Shown piece after piece: positions 51,266-60,109 of a DNA stretch of 64,000 bases (positions are counted from its first letter, which is position 1; each line of letters opens with the position of its first letter). A model generated the notes under the pieces. That model worked only from the letters and a program-made list of their open reading frames with translations, had not been told where the DNA came from and did not search any database. The stretch lies in contig NZ_WIAO01000024.1 of NCBI RefSeq assembly GCF_009451885.1, forward strand, positions 1 to 64,000. The letters are read 5' to 3'. The DNA is from Glycomyces albidus. Its GTDB lineage: Bacteria; Actinomycetota; Actinomycetes; Mycobacteriales; Micromonosporaceae. The position numbers and the translations under genes are program-made.

Positions 51266-51300
51266 GCGGGTGCGGCACCGCCGAGCGGCACCGCACCCGC
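51266..51300. terminator. Hairpin between convergent genes
   Basis: A 10-bp perfect stem (51266-51275 with 51291-51300) lies between the stop of the winged-helix gene and the end of the convergent DUF885 gene. Confidence 0.65.
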
Positions 51301-51314
51301 GATCATGCGGAGAT

Positions 51315-53012
51315 CTAGAGGCGCCCGAGCGCCTCGCTGAACGGGGCGAGGCCCATCGAGCCGAGGTTCAGGGCGTCGGTGTGGAACTGCTTCAGGCTGA
51401 ACTCGGTGCCCTTGCGGGCCCTGTAGTCCTCGCGGGCCTGCATCCACAGGCGTTCGCCGACCTTGTACGACGGGGCCTGGCCGGCCCAGCCGAGGTAGCG
51501 GTTGCGCTCGAAGGACAGCATGTCGTCCTCGATGGTCCGGGTGTGGGCCTTCATGAACTCGAACATCTTCTCGCCGTCCCACTCCTCGCCCGGCCGCCAG
51601 CCGAACGGGTTGTCCTCGGGGATGGCGAACTCGCAGTGGAGGCCGATGTCGACGATGACGCGGGCGGCGCGGAACGCCTGCGCGTCGAGCATGCCGAGGC
51701 GCCCGGCCGGGTCGTCGTCGTAGTAGCCGAGCTCGTCCATGAGCCGCTCCGAGTACAGCGCCCAGCCCTCGCCGTGGCCCGAGCACCACATCATCTGGCG
51801 CTGGAAGCGGTTGAGCAGCTCGGTGCGGGCCATGGTCTGGCCGACCTGGAGGTGGTGGCCGGGGACGCCCTCGTGGTACACGGTGGACTTCTCGCGCCAC
51901 TTGCCGAACAGCTTCTGGCCCTCCGGCACGGACCACCACATCGCACCCGGACGCGAGAAGTCCTCGCTCGGGCCGGTGTAGTAGATCGCCCCGTCCTCGG
52001 TCGGCGCGATCTTGCAGTCGATCCTCCGGATCTGCTCGGGGATGTCGAAGTGCGTGCCCGCGAGGTCGGCGATCGTCGAGTCGGCGAGCTCCTGCATCCA
52101 GTCGCGGAAGACGTTCTTGTCGGTCAGGTTCTGCTCGGGGTCCTGGTCGAGGAACGCCACGGTCTCCTCGATCGTCGCACCCGGCTTGATCCGCTCGCAG
52201 GTCGCGCGCATGTCCGCCTCGATGCGGGCCAGCTCCTGCCAGCCCCACGCGTACGTCTCCTCGAGGTCGATCTCGGCGCCGATGAAGTAGCGAGACGCCC
52301 GCGAGTAGCGGTCGCGGCCGACCGCGTCCTTCTCGGGCGCCTGCGGGGCCAGCTCCTCGCGCAGGAACGTCGCGAACCGCATCGCGGCCGCCCGCGCCCA
52401 CGCCGCGCCGTCGCTCAACGCGATGCGCAGCGGCCCGGTCTTGATCGGCTCCCCGTCGAGGGTCACGCCGTTCGCCAGGGCCGCCCAGAAGTCGGTGTCC
52501 TTGCCCTTGGCGCCGTTCCAGTTGTCGCAATGGGTGGCGACCTCGAGGACCTGCCGCCGCGCGGCGACCCGGCCCGCGGCGGCCTCGGCCCGCAGCGTCT
52601 CGGTGTACTGCTTGAACGCGTCCGGGACGGCGGCCAGGCGGGCCGCGATGTTCTCGGCCGCGGCCTTCCCGTCCTTCGGCATCAGGTCGAAGATCTGGCG
52701 GACGCTGTGGACCGGCGACGCGAGGACGTTCAGACCCAGGTAGGTGTCGTCGGCCTCGTACCGCTCGAGGCTCAGCTTCAGGCGCTCGAGGATGGCCTCC
52801 TTGGCGACGCGCTCGCGCTCGTCGACCGGCTCTGCGGCCTCCAGCGCGGCGATGGTGCGCCGCTCCAGGTCGGCGGCCTCGGCCAGCCCGGCGGGTGAGA
52901 GGTCATCGAGTTCGTGATCGTGCCCGGGCACGCCCATCGCGGTGGCGTTCATGGGGCTGAGGGCGATGGCGTCCTCGACGTACTGATCGGCAATCTGATC
53001 GATTTTTCTCAT
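51315..53012 (-). CDS. DUF885-family metallopeptidase-like protein, 565 aa
   Basis: A 565-residue protein of the DUF885 family: IDQIADQYVEDAIALSPMNA at the start, a mostly helical body, and the zinc-type motif YHEGVPGHHLQ (H-E-x-x-P-G-H-H, about 373-383) with a downstream GEGWALYSERLMDELGYY, where the Glu may be the third ligand. Typical members are around 550-600 residues and are thought to be dipeptidase-like. The start ATG (53010-53012) overlaps the tyrA stop by four bases, so it is translationally coupled to prephenate dehydrogenase. Confidence 0.88.
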   Translation of the reverse strand: MRKIDQIADQYVEDAIALSPMNATAMGVPGHDHELDDLSPAGLAEAADLERRTIAALEAAEPVDERERVAKEAILERLKLSLERYEADDTYLGLNVLASPVHSVRQIFDLMPKDGKAAAENIAARLAAVPDAFKQYTETLRAEAAAGRVAARRQVLEVATHCDNWNGAKGKDTDFWAALANGVTLDGEPIKTGPLRIALSDGAAWARAAAMRFATFLREELAPQAPEKDAVGRDRYSRASRYFIGAEIDLEETYAWGWQELARIEADMRATCERIKPGATIEETVAFLDQDPEQNLTDKNVFRDWMQELADSTIADLAGTHFDIPEQIRRIDCKIAPTEDGAIYYTGPSEDFSRPGAMWWSVPEGQKLFGKWREKSTVYHEGVPGHHLQVGQTMARTELLNRFQRQMMWCSGHGEGWALYSERLMDELGYYDDDPAGRLGMLDAQAFRAARVIVDIGLHCEFAIPEDNPFGWRPGEEWDGEKMFEFMKAHTRTIEDDMLSFERNRYLGWAGQAPSYKVGERLWMQAREDYRARKGTEFSLKQFHTDALNLGSMGLAPFSEALGRL

Positions 53013-53938
53013 GGAGTGGACTTTACGCGAGGTCGGCGTCCGATCGCGACCTCCGTTTCGACCGCTTCGATCCACCCTCCGGCGGCGCCGAACCCGAGCA
53101 GCGCCTCCCGCGTGAGCTCGACCCGTTCGGGCTCGCCGGGCGCCGGCGGCCAGGCCGCGCGCTTGGCGCGGGCATGGTCGAACCAGTCGGCGAGCGCCCG
53201 GTCGTCGCCGTTCGACAGGTGCGCGTGCGCGGTGCCGAGCTCCTCGCCGAGGTCGTCCAGCGACGCGAGGAGCGCCGGCCCGTTGCCCTCGGCCATCCCG
53301 GCGAACAGCGCGGTCGGGCTGGCCGCGACCCGCGTGCCGTCCCGGTAGGACCCGGCCGCGAGGCTGCGCGACAGCGGGTCGTCGGCGACGAGGACCAGTG
53401 CGGCCGCGACCAGGTGCTCGAGGTGGGAGATCCGGGCGGCGGCGCGGTCGTGGTCGTCCGCGGTCGCCGGCACGACGCGCGCGCCGATCGACGTCCACAG
53501 GCGCGCCAGCAGCAGCCAGTCCTCCAGACCGGTATCGGCCTCGAGGCACAGCACCCAGACGCGGCCCTGGAAGAGCCCCGGTTCGGCGCTGGCGAACCCG
53601 GCGGTCTCCTTGCCGGCCATGGGGTGTCCGCCGACGAAGCGGGGGAGCGCGGCGAACGCGCGTGCGGCCGCGGTCTTGACGGAGGCGACGTCCGTGACCA
53701 GGCCGCGGTAGCCGCCGAGCGTCGCGGCGGCCGCGCCGAGGTGGCGGTAGGGGGCGGCGACGACGGCGACGTCGGTGTCGAGCAGCGCGGCCGGGTCGGC
53801 GGCGACGGGGAAGTGCGCGGCGGCGGCCTCGCGGGTCGCGGCGTCGGGGTCGTGGCCGACCACGTCGTGGCCGGCGCCGGCGAGCGCCAGGGCGGCGGAC
53901 CCGCCGATGAGGCCGAGCCCGGTGACCGCGACGCGCAT
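53009..53938 (-). CDS. tyrA: Prephenate dehydrogenase
   Basis: A 309-residue enzyme: Rossmann start VAVTGLGLIGGSAALALAGA, VVAAPYRHLGAA, then GGHPMAGKETAGFASAEPGL (about 105-124), the prephenate-binding signature, and DDHDRAAARISHLEHLVAAAL with the catalytic-site His. It makes 4-hydroxyphenylpyruvate for tyrosine synthesis. No C-terminal ACT regulatory domain is present, so it ends shortly after the dimerisation helices. The ATG shares a base with the stop of the GroES-like gene (TGATG). Confidence 0.92.
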   Translation of the reverse strand: MRVAVTGLGLIGGSAALALAGAGHDVVGHDPDAATREAAAAHFPVAADPAALLDTDVAVVAAPYRHLGAAAATLGGYRGLVTDVASVKTAAARAFAALPRFVGGHPMAGKETAGFASAEPGLFQGRVWVLCLEADTGLEDWLLLARLWTSIGARVVPATADDHDRAAARISHLEHLVAAALVLVADDPLSRSLAAGSYRDGTRVAASPTALFAGMAEGNGPALLASLDDLGEELGTAHAHLSNGDDRALADWFDHARAKRAAWPPAPGEPERVELTREALLGFGAAGGWIEAVETEVAIGRRPRVKSTP

Positions 53939-54273
53939 CAGAGGTAGAGCCCCGTGCCGTCGTTGTCGACGCGCTTGGCGGCGACGGCGTGGATGTCGCG
54001 CTCGCGCAGGAGGATGTAGGTGCGGCCCTGGATCTCGACCTCGGCCTTGTCCTCGGGGTCGAAGAGGACGCGGTCGCCGTTCTCGACAGAGCGGACGAGG
54101 GGCCCGACGCCGACGGCCTCGGCCCAGTGCAGTCGCCGTCCCATCTGGGCGGTCGCGGGGATCACGATCCCGGCGGCGGAGCGGCGCTCGGCGTCGGCGT
54201 CCTCGCGCACGAGGAGGCGGTCGTGCAGCAGCCGCACGGGGAGGCCGCTCGATTCCAACGGTGTCTCGGTCAC
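53938..54273 (-). CDS. GroES-like (Cpn10-family) protein, 111 aa
   Basis: A 111-residue protein of the chaperonin-10 family: LPVRLLHDRLLVREDADAER, AAGIVIPATAQMGRRLHWAE, VGVGPLVRSVENGDRVLFDP and GRTYILLRERDIHAVAAKRV. It differs from ordinary GroES by a longer mobile-loop region (RRSAAGIVIPATAQMG) and no groEL is adjacent, so it is a second, divergent copy. The GTG start (54271-54273) is preferred because TAGAGT lies eight bases upstream and the family begins near T-E-T-P; an upstream ATG at 54312 would add 13 residues. Operon with tyrA. Confidence 0.8.
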   Translation of the reverse strand: MTETPLESSGLPVRLLHDRLLVREDADAERRSAAGIVIPATAQMGRRLHWAEAVGVGPLVRSVENGDRVLFDPEDKAEVEIQGRTYILLRERDIHAVAAKRVDNDGTGLYL

Positions 54274-54702
54274 AGCGGTCAACTCTATCGCCCGATCAGG
54301 CCCGTCCCGCATGGCGAGCGGCGGGGCTCACGTCCGGAACGTCCGGCCCCCGCGGGTTCGCGCGCCGCGCCGGCATCCGGTTCGAAGCCGTCCGATGCCG
54401 CCGGTGATTCCAAGACGAAGCTGCGCCCCGGCGGTGGGTGTGTCCGGACGCGGCGCCGCCCGGCGCAAGCGTGCCCTCGGCGGCCGGCTTCCGCGACCGC
54501 TCCGCATCCCGAGGGCTCGTGCGTCGCGCCGACGGCCCCCGGCACAAGGGTGCCGGAGGGGTGTGACAGGGCGCGCCGGTAGCGCCTGCGGGACCGGTCT
54601 CGGTGGTGCTGGCTGGATGTGGGACTTCGCACCGAACCGGTACCGTACGTGTTGACGTTGCACCCACCTCCGCTCTGCGGAGGAACCGTCCTTGGAGACA
54701 CC
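54274..54702. other. Intergenic region before the AI-2E transporter gene
   Basis: This 429-base divergent gap holds a 7-bp hairpin (54667-54673 with 54677-54683) just before the RBS GGAG of the next gene. I see no gene with convincing codon pattern, no RNA gene and no clear promoter hexamers, though promoters for both directions must lie here. Confidence 0.4.
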
Positions 54703-56052
54703 GTGAGCCGATTCCGCCGCACCACCGCCCGAGCAAGACAGCTGTGGGTCGGCATGCGCCTCAACCCGGTCGCGGACCGGCACGGTCCGGGCGAGGACGT
54801 GCCCGAGGTCGACGCGGACGACGACCTCGCCGCCGAGGACGGCGCGGCGGCCGACCCCGAGCACCCCGAGCGCCGCTACGTCCCGACCGGACTGATCGTG
54901 GGCGCCGCCTGGTCGTGGCGGCTGCTCATCGTCGGCGCGCTCCTGGCCGTGGTCCTGTACCTGCTCAGCCAGGTCACCATGGTCGTCATCCCGGTCCTCA
55001 TCTCGTTCCTGCTCGCCGCGATGCTCCAACCGCTCGCAGCCTGGCTGATCCGAGGCGGCTGGAACAAGTCCCTCGCCTCGATCGTCGTGCTCATCGCCGG
55101 CCTCGCCGCCGTCGCCGCGGTCCTCACCTTCGTCGTGCAGCAGTTCATCGCCGGCATCCCCGACTTCTACGACTCGATCGTCACGGGCCTGCGCGACGCC
55201 CAGACCTGGCTCGAGTCCGGCCCGTGGGGCCTCGACGGCGCGCAGGTCGCCGTGTTCCTCGCCGACATCCAGGACAACGTCACCAACTGGTACGGCGAGA
55301 ACCAGCAGACGATCGTCCAGACCGGCCTCGACGTCGCCGGGTCCACCGCCTCCGGGCTCGGGAACTTCGTCACCGGCCTGTTCCTGGTCCTGTTCACCAC
55401 CTACTTCTTCATCCGCGACGGCCGCCGCATCTGGACCTTCCTCACCGGCTGGCTCCCGCGCCCGGCCACCGAGTCGATGCGGTACGCCGGCGGCGCCGGC
55501 TGGGCGACGCTCGTCCAGTACATGCGGACCCTCGTCGTCGTCGCCGCGGTCGACGCGATCTTCATCGGCCTGGGCCTGTGGCTGCTCGACGTCCCGCTGT
55601 GGCTGCCCCTGACCGCGCTCGTGTTCCTCGGCGCGTTCATCCCGATCATCGGCGCCACCATCTCGGGCGCGGTCGCCGTCGTCGTCGCGCTCGTCGGCAC
55701 CGAGAACGGGCTCATCAACGCGCTCATCGTCCTCGGCATCGTCCTCGCCGTGCAGCAGCTCGAGTCGAACCTGCTCCAGCCGTTCCTCATGAGCCGCGCC
55801 GTCAAGCTCCACCCGCTGGCGATCGTCCTGGCGGTCACCGCGGGCGGCTTCGTGTGGGGCATCATCGGCGCGCTCGTCGCCGTCCCGATCCTGGCGATCG
55901 TCAACGGCACCGTCCGGGCCCTCAACCGCTTCAAGATCGCCCGCCGCGAAGCGCAGGCGCGCGGCCTCGACGCGGGGGAGGCGACCATCGCGGCCGCCCG
56001 CGCCGCCGGCGACCCCATGGACACCGGCCGTCAGGCGGCCCAGGAGGCATGA
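54703..56052 (+). CDS. AI-2E family transporter (PerM/YdiK-like), 449 aa
   Basis: A 449-residue membrane protein starting at GTG 54703 with GGAG five bases upstream. After an acidic N-terminal region (about 25-70) come eight or so hydrophobic segments, including VVIPVLISFLLAAMLQPLAA, a large soluble loop (about 150-225) and the conserved FLGAFIPIIGATISGAVAVV and QLESNLLQPFLM in the last third. This is the AI-2E/UPF0118 transporter pattern. Substrates vary in the family (autoinducer, Na+/H+), so none is assigned. Its stop overlaps the ATG of the DinG-like helicase. Confidence 0.88.
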   Translation: MSRFRRTTARARQLWVGMRLNPVADRHGPGEDVPEVDADDDLAAEDGAAADPEHPERRYVPTGLIVGAAWSWRLLIVGALLAVVLYLLSQVTMVVIPVLISFLLAAMLQPLAAWLIRGGWNKSLASIVVLIAGLAAVAAVLTFVVQQFIAGIPDFYDSIVTGLRDAQTWLESGPWGLDGAQVAVFLADIQDNVTNWYGENQQTIVQTGLDVAGSTASGLGNFVTGLFLVLFTTYFFIRDGRRIWTFLTGWLPRPATESMRYAGGAGWATLVQYMRTLVVVAAVDAIFIGLGLWLLDVPLWLPLTALVFLGAFIPIIGATISGAVAVVVALVGTENGLINALIVLGIVLAVQQLESNLLQPFLMSRAVKLHPLAIVLAVTAGGFVWGIIGALVAVPILAIVNGTVRALNRFKIARREAQARGLDAGEATIAAARAAGDPMDTGRQAAQEA

Positions 56053-58001
56053 GCGCCGACACCGAAGCCCTGAAGATCCTCGACGCCGCCGTCGCCGCCA
56101 CGCCCGGCGGCGCCACCCGCGACGGGCAGCGCGAGATGTGCGCGGCCGTCGCGAACGCCGTCGACTCCGGCAAGCACCTGCTCGTGCAGGCCGGCACCGG
56201 CACCGGCAAGTCCCTCGCGTACCTGTGCGCGGCGCTCGCCACCGGCAAGACCGTCGTCGTCTCGACCGCGACGCTCGCGCTCCAGCACCAGCTCGTCGCC
56301 GTCGACCTGCCGCGCCTGGTCGAAGCGGTCGCGCCCGTCCTGGGCCGCAAGCCGTCCTTCGCGCTCCTCAAAGGACGGCACAACTACCTGTGCAAGCGCA
56401 AGATCGCCGGCGAGGAGGAAGACGACGACGGCATGCTCGAGGGCACCGAGGAGCTCCGCTGGGCCGGGCAGCAGGCGTCCTTCGCGAAGCAGGTGCAGCG
56501 CCTGTTCGACTGGGCGAACGACACCGAGACCGGCGACCGGGACGACCTCGACCCCGGCGTGAGCGACCGCGCCTGGAAGCAGGGCTCGACCACCTCCAGC
56601 GAATGCCCCGGCGCGAAGGACTGCGCGCAGGGCCCCGACTGCTTCGCCGAGCTCGCACGGGCGCGCGCCCACGAGGCCGACATCGTCGTCACCAACCACG
56701 CGCTCCTGTCGATCGACATGATGAACGAGCGGTCGGTCCTGCCCGAGCACCAGGTCCTCATCGTCGACGAGGCGCACGAACTGGTCGACCGGGTCACGAA
56801 CGCGGCTCGCGCCGAACTGCACCCGGCGCGGCTGCGCTGGCTCGCGCAGCGCGGGCGCCGGCTCATCGACACCGATGTGTCCGACCAGATCCGCGAGGCC
56901 GCGGACGCGCTCGAGACCGCGCTCAACCTCACGGGGGAGCAGCGCTTCAGCGGCGACCTGCCCGCGGCGCTCACCGAGGCGCTCAACCTCGTCAACGGCG
57001 CGTGCGTGAAGGCGACGACCCACCTGGCCGCCCTCGACGCCGAGACGAAGAAGCAGCTCAGCGCCCAGCAGCTCAAGGCCGGCCTCGTGGAGGCCATCGA
57101 GACGGCCGGCCGGTGCGTCGGCCCCGCCGGCGACGACGTGATCTGGTCCGAGCCCAACGGCCCCACGCTGGTCGCCGCGCCCCTGTCGGTCGGCGGGCTC
57201 CTCTCCGCGATGCTCTACGAGGACCGGACCGTGATCGCGGCGTCGGCGACGCTGACGCTCGGCGGGAAGTTCGACACGGTCGCGCGCAGCATCGGCCTGC
57301 CCGCGGACGGGCACGGCTGGACCTCGCTCGACGTCGGCTCCCCGTTCGACTACCGCAAGCAGGGCATCCTCTACGTCGCGGCCGCGCTGCCGCGCCCGAC
57401 CGCGTCGGGGCTCTCCGACGACGCCGGGAAGGAGCTGCTGCGCCTGGTCGAGGCCAGCCGCGGCGCGACCCTCGGCCTGTTCTCCTCGAAGAAGGCCGCC
57501 GAGGCCGCCGCCGAGCTGCTCCGCGCCAAGACCGACTTCAGCATCCTGCTCCAAGGCGAGGAGACCCTCGGGAGCCTCGTGAAGCGGTTCAAGGAGGAGG
57601 ACTCGACCTGCCTCCTCGGGGTCATGAGCCTGTGGCAGGGCGTCGACGTGCCGGGCATGACGTGCCGGCTGGTCGTGGTGGACCGGATCCCGTTCCCGCG
57701 CCCCACCGAGCCGCTCACGGCGGCGCGGTCGGAGGCCGCCGACGCGGCGGGCCGCTCGGGGTTCGCCGAGGTCTCGGTGCCGGCCGCGGCGATCCGGCTC
57801 GCCCAGGGCGCCGGGCGGCTCATCCGCCGCACCACCGACCGCGGCGTCGTCGCGATCCTCGATTCGCGGCTCCAGACGAACCGCTCGTACGGGAAGTTCA
57901 TGCGCGACTCGCTGCCGCCGTTCTGGTACACGACGAAGTCCGACGCGGCCGTCGGCGCGCTCGGGCGGCTCGCCGAAGCCGCCGCGGCCCCGGCGGAGTA
58001 G
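56049..58001 (+). CDS. DinG/XPD-family Fe-S DNA helicase, 650 aa
   Basis: A 650-residue superfamily 2 helicase. Walker A AGTGTGKS (48-55), four Cys at about 115, 186, 192 and 198 (YLCKRK, SECPGAKDC, GPDCF) that would hold a 4Fe-4S cluster, motif II DEAH (240-243), then the arch region, and a C-terminal RecA domain with SATLTLGG, LLGVMSLWQGVDVPG, VVDRIPFPRP and QGAGRLIRR (motif VI). It would unwind DNA 5' to 3', probably in repair or R-loop removal. ATG overlaps the transporter stop by four bases, so it is translationally coupled. Confidence 0.92.
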   Translation: MSADTEALKILDAAVAATPGGATRDGQREMCAAVANAVDSGKHLLVQAGTGTGKSLAYLCAALATGKTVVVSTATLALQHQLVAVDLPRLVEAVAPVLGRKPSFALLKGRHNYLCKRKIAGEEEDDDGMLEGTEELRWAGQQASFAKQVQRLFDWANDTETGDRDDLDPGVSDRAWKQGSTTSSECPGAKDCAQGPDCFAELARARAHEADIVVTNHALLSIDMMNERSVLPEHQVLIVDEAHELVDRVTNAARAELHPARLRWLAQRGRRLIDTDVSDQIREAADALETALNLTGEQRFSGDLPAALTEALNLVNGACVKATTHLAALDAETKKQLSAQQLKAGLVEAIETAGRCVGPAGDDVIWSEPNGPTLVAAPLSVGGLLSAMLYEDRTVIAASATLTLGGKFDTVARSIGLPADGHGWTSLDVGSPFDYRKQGILYVAAALPRPTASGLSDDAGKELLRLVEASRGATLGLFSSKKAAEAAAELLRAKTDFSILLQGEETLGSLVKRFKEEDSTCLLGVMSLWQGVDVPGMTCRLVVVDRIPFPRPTEPLTAARSEAADAAGRSGFAEVSVPAAAIRLAQGAGRLIRRTTDRGVVAILDSRLQTNRSYGKFMRDSLPPFWYTTKSDAAVGALGRLAEAAAAPAE

Positions 58002-58159
58002 CGCCCGGGGGGCGGGAAACGGTTCCCCCGCGTCCGGGCCGTCCAGGTGGCGTGCGGTTGAACGCCTCGCGCGCATATCTCCCGCGTTTCTGGGAACCCG
58101 CACGATCCTGCCCGGAACCGGCGACGGTGTCCGCTTCCGGGATCGCCGAAGACATTGAA

Positions 58160-58280
58160 GGTGAACAGTAGATGAATTACAGTGAAACGTTTATGTAACC
58201 GCAGCTTAGAGCGGTTTCGTGGAGTCACACACAGCCGTCATCGCTAACTTGTCTCGCGTTCACCTGGATGTTAACTTCGG
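58160..58280 (+). promoter_or_regulatory. PHO-box-like sites upstream of the phosphate uptake genes
   Basis: The gap 58002-58357 is locally AT-rich and contains GTTCACC-type motifs: GGTGAAC (inverted, 58160-58166), GTTCACC (58258-58264) and GTTAACT (58270-58276), the last two starting 12 bases apart on the same strand. Streptomyces PhoP recognises tandem GTTCACC-like repeats of 11 bases, so the spacing is close but not perfect. TACAGT at 58316-58321 could be the -10. Regulation of the following Pit genes by phosphate limitation is inferred. Confidence 0.5.
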
Positions 58281-58357
58281 CGAGACGATTTCCAGCCGTC
58301 CCCTGGCCTGATCGGTACAGTGAGGACAGTCAAAGCGACCGAAAGCAGGGGTGCCCG

Positions 58358-58987
58358 GTGCGGTTCTCGCTGAAGCCTCAGGACGATACGTTCTACGCGT
58401 TCTTCAATGACGCCGCGGAGAACATCCGCCGCGGGGTCGGGATCCTCGCCGAGCTGGGCGACGACGCCCCCGACTTCCAGAAGATCTCCGAGCGCCTCGT
58501 CGACGTCGAGCACGACAACGACCAGCTCACCCACCGGCTGTTCAACAAGGTGAACTCCACGTTCGTGACCCCGATGGACCGCACGGACATGTACCACCTG
58601 GCCGGGAAGCTCGACGACATCCTCGACCACATCGAGGCCGCCGCGAACCTCGTCTACCTCTACGGCCTCTCCGACCTCCCGGCCCTGCCGCGCGAGATGA
58701 TCGAGCAGATCACCGTCCTCACCCAGCAGGCCGAGCTGCTCGTCGAGTTCATGCCGAAGCTCAAGGGCCTCAACGCGTCCATGCAGGACTTCTGGGTCGA
58801 GTGCAACCGCCTCGAGAACGACGGCGACCGCGCCTACCGCATGCTCCTCGTCCGCCTCTACTCCGGCGAGTACCCGGCCCTCACGGTCATGAAGCTCAAA
58901 GAGGTCGGCGACGAGCTCGAGGCCGCCTGCGACTCCTTCGAGTCCGTCTCCAACGTGGTCGAGTCCGTCTACGTCAAGGAATCCTGA
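58358..58987 (+). CDS. PhoU-like DUF47 phosphate transport regulator
   Basis: A 209-residue helical protein: RFSLKPQDDTFYAFFNDAAE, DVEHDNDQLTHRLFNKVNST, FVTPMDRTDMYHLAGKLDDI (about 67-86) and LENDGDRAYRMLLVRLYS. This is the DUF47/PitA-accessory family, a PhoU-like four-helix bundle with repeated E/D-x-x-x-D metal-binding motifs. It is always found beside Pit transporters, which it is thought to regulate. GTG start after CAGGGG. The Pit gene follows two bases after its stop. Confidence 0.93.
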   Translation: MRFSLKPQDDTFYAFFNDAAENIRRGVGILAELGDDAPDFQKISERLVDVEHDNDQLTHRLFNKVNSTFVTPMDRTDMYHLAGKLDDILDHIEAAANLVYLYGLSDLPALPREMIEQITVLTQQAELLVEFMPKLKGLNASMQDFWVECNRLENDGDRAYRMLLVRLYSGEYPALTVMKLKEVGDELEAACDSFESVSNVVESVYVKES

Positions 58988-58989
58988 GC

Positions 58990-60015
58990 GTGGACAGCGT
59001 CCTCATCGCGGTGTTCGCCTGCATCGCCGCGGCACTGCTCTTCGGCTACACCAACGGCTTCCACGACTCCGCGAACGCCATCGCGACCTCCATCTCGACC
59101 CGGGCCCTCAAACCCCGGGTCGCGCTCGGCATGGCCGCGATCGGCAACTTCGTCGGCGCGCACCTCGGCGCGAAGGTCGCCAAGACCGTCGCCGAGGGCC
59201 TCGTGGTCCTCCCCACCGGCATCGACGGCCTCCTCATCGTCCTCGCCGGCCTCCTCGGCGCCATCACCTGGAACTTCATCACCTGGTACTACGGGCTGCC
59301 GACCTCGTCCTCGCACTCGCTGTTCGGCGGCATCGTCGGCGCGACCATGGCCGGCGGGCTGCTCATCGCCGGCAGCGCGAACGACTGGGTCCTGTGGAAC
59401 GGCATCGTCGACAAGATCGTCCTGCCCACGGTCATCTCCCCGCTCGTCGGCTTCGCGCTCGGCTTCCTGGTCATGATCGCCGTGTACTGGATCTTCCGCA
59501 ACGGCCGCCCCGACAAGCTCAACCGCGGCTTCCGCCACGCCCAGACCGTCTCGGCCGCGGCGATGGCCCTCGGCCACGGCATGCAGGACGCCGCCAAGAT
59601 CATCGGCGTCATCGTCCTCGCCCTCTACGTCGGCGGCATCCAGGACGACGCCACCCACATCCCCCAGTGGGTCTACTGGATCTCCGCCGCCGTCATGGCC
59701 GCGGGCACCTACGCGGGCGGCTGGCGCATCATCAAGACCATGGGCCGGCGCATCATCGACCTCGGCCCGCCCCAGGGCTTCGCGGCCGAGACCGTCGCCT
59801 CCTCCGTGCTGTACGCGAACACGTGGCTGCTCGGCGCCCCGATCTCCACCACGCACACCATCACCTCCGCGATCATGGGCGTCGGCTCGACCGGCGGCAA
59901 GCGCGCGGTCCGCTGGGGCGTGGCCCGGTCGATCGTCATCGCCTGGCTCATCACGTTCCCCATCGCGGCGCTGGTGGGCGCCCTGTTCTACCTGCCCATC
60001 CAGTTCCTCGGGTAG
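58990..60015 (+). CDS. pit: Low-affinity inorganic phosphate transporter, PiT family
   Basis: A 341-residue membrane protein with the two PiT signatures: GYTNGFHDSANAIATSIS at residues 19-36 and GAPISTTHTITSAIMGVGS near 285-303, and about ten transmembrane segments. It carries phosphate as a metal complex in symport with protons. GTG start at 58990, two bases after the accessory gene stop. PHO-box-like sites lie upstream of the pair. A terminator hairpin follows. Confidence 0.93.
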   Translation: MDSVLIAVFACIAAALLFGYTNGFHDSANAIATSISTRALKPRVALGMAAIGNFVGAHLGAKVAKTVAEGLVVLPTGIDGLLIVLAGLLGAITWNFITWYYGLPTSSSHSLFGGIVGATMAGGLLIAGSANDWVLWNGIVDKIVLPTVISPLVGFALGFLVMIAVYWIFRNGRPDKLNRGFRHAQTVSAAAMALGHGMQDAAKIIGVIVLALYVGGIQDDATHIPQWVYWISAAVMAAGTYAGGWRIIKTMGRRIIDLGPPQGFAAETVASSVLYANTWLLGAPISTTHTITSAIMGVGSTGGKRAVRWGVARSIVIAWLITFPIAALVGALFYLPIQFLG

Positions 60016-60026
60016 CGACCCGCGAC

Positions 60027-60053
60027 GCGGCCCGGCCCCTGCGGCCGGGCCGC
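60027..60053 (+). terminator. Hairpin terminator after pit
   Basis: An 11-bp perfect stem (60027-60037 with 60043-60053) with a five-base loop begins 12 bases after the pit stop codon. Confidence 0.7.
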
Positions 60054-60096
60054 CGCCGTTTCCGCGGTTGCGCACTGGCGCGGGCCGCGATTGGGC

Positions 60097-60102
60097 TAGC
60101 GT
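60097..60102 (+). promoter_or_regulatory. -10-like TAGCGT, leaderless start
   Basis: TAGCGT ends seven bases before the ATG at 60110. No RBS is present. Confidence 0.45.
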
Positions 60103-60109
60103 GAAATGC

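Noticed and set aside
54603-56048. N-terminal extension of the DinG-like helicase across the AI-2E gene
   Set aside because: The extension is Arg/Pro-rich nonsense in a different frame from the transporter; the helicase starts at 56049 with an RBS and a four-base overlap.
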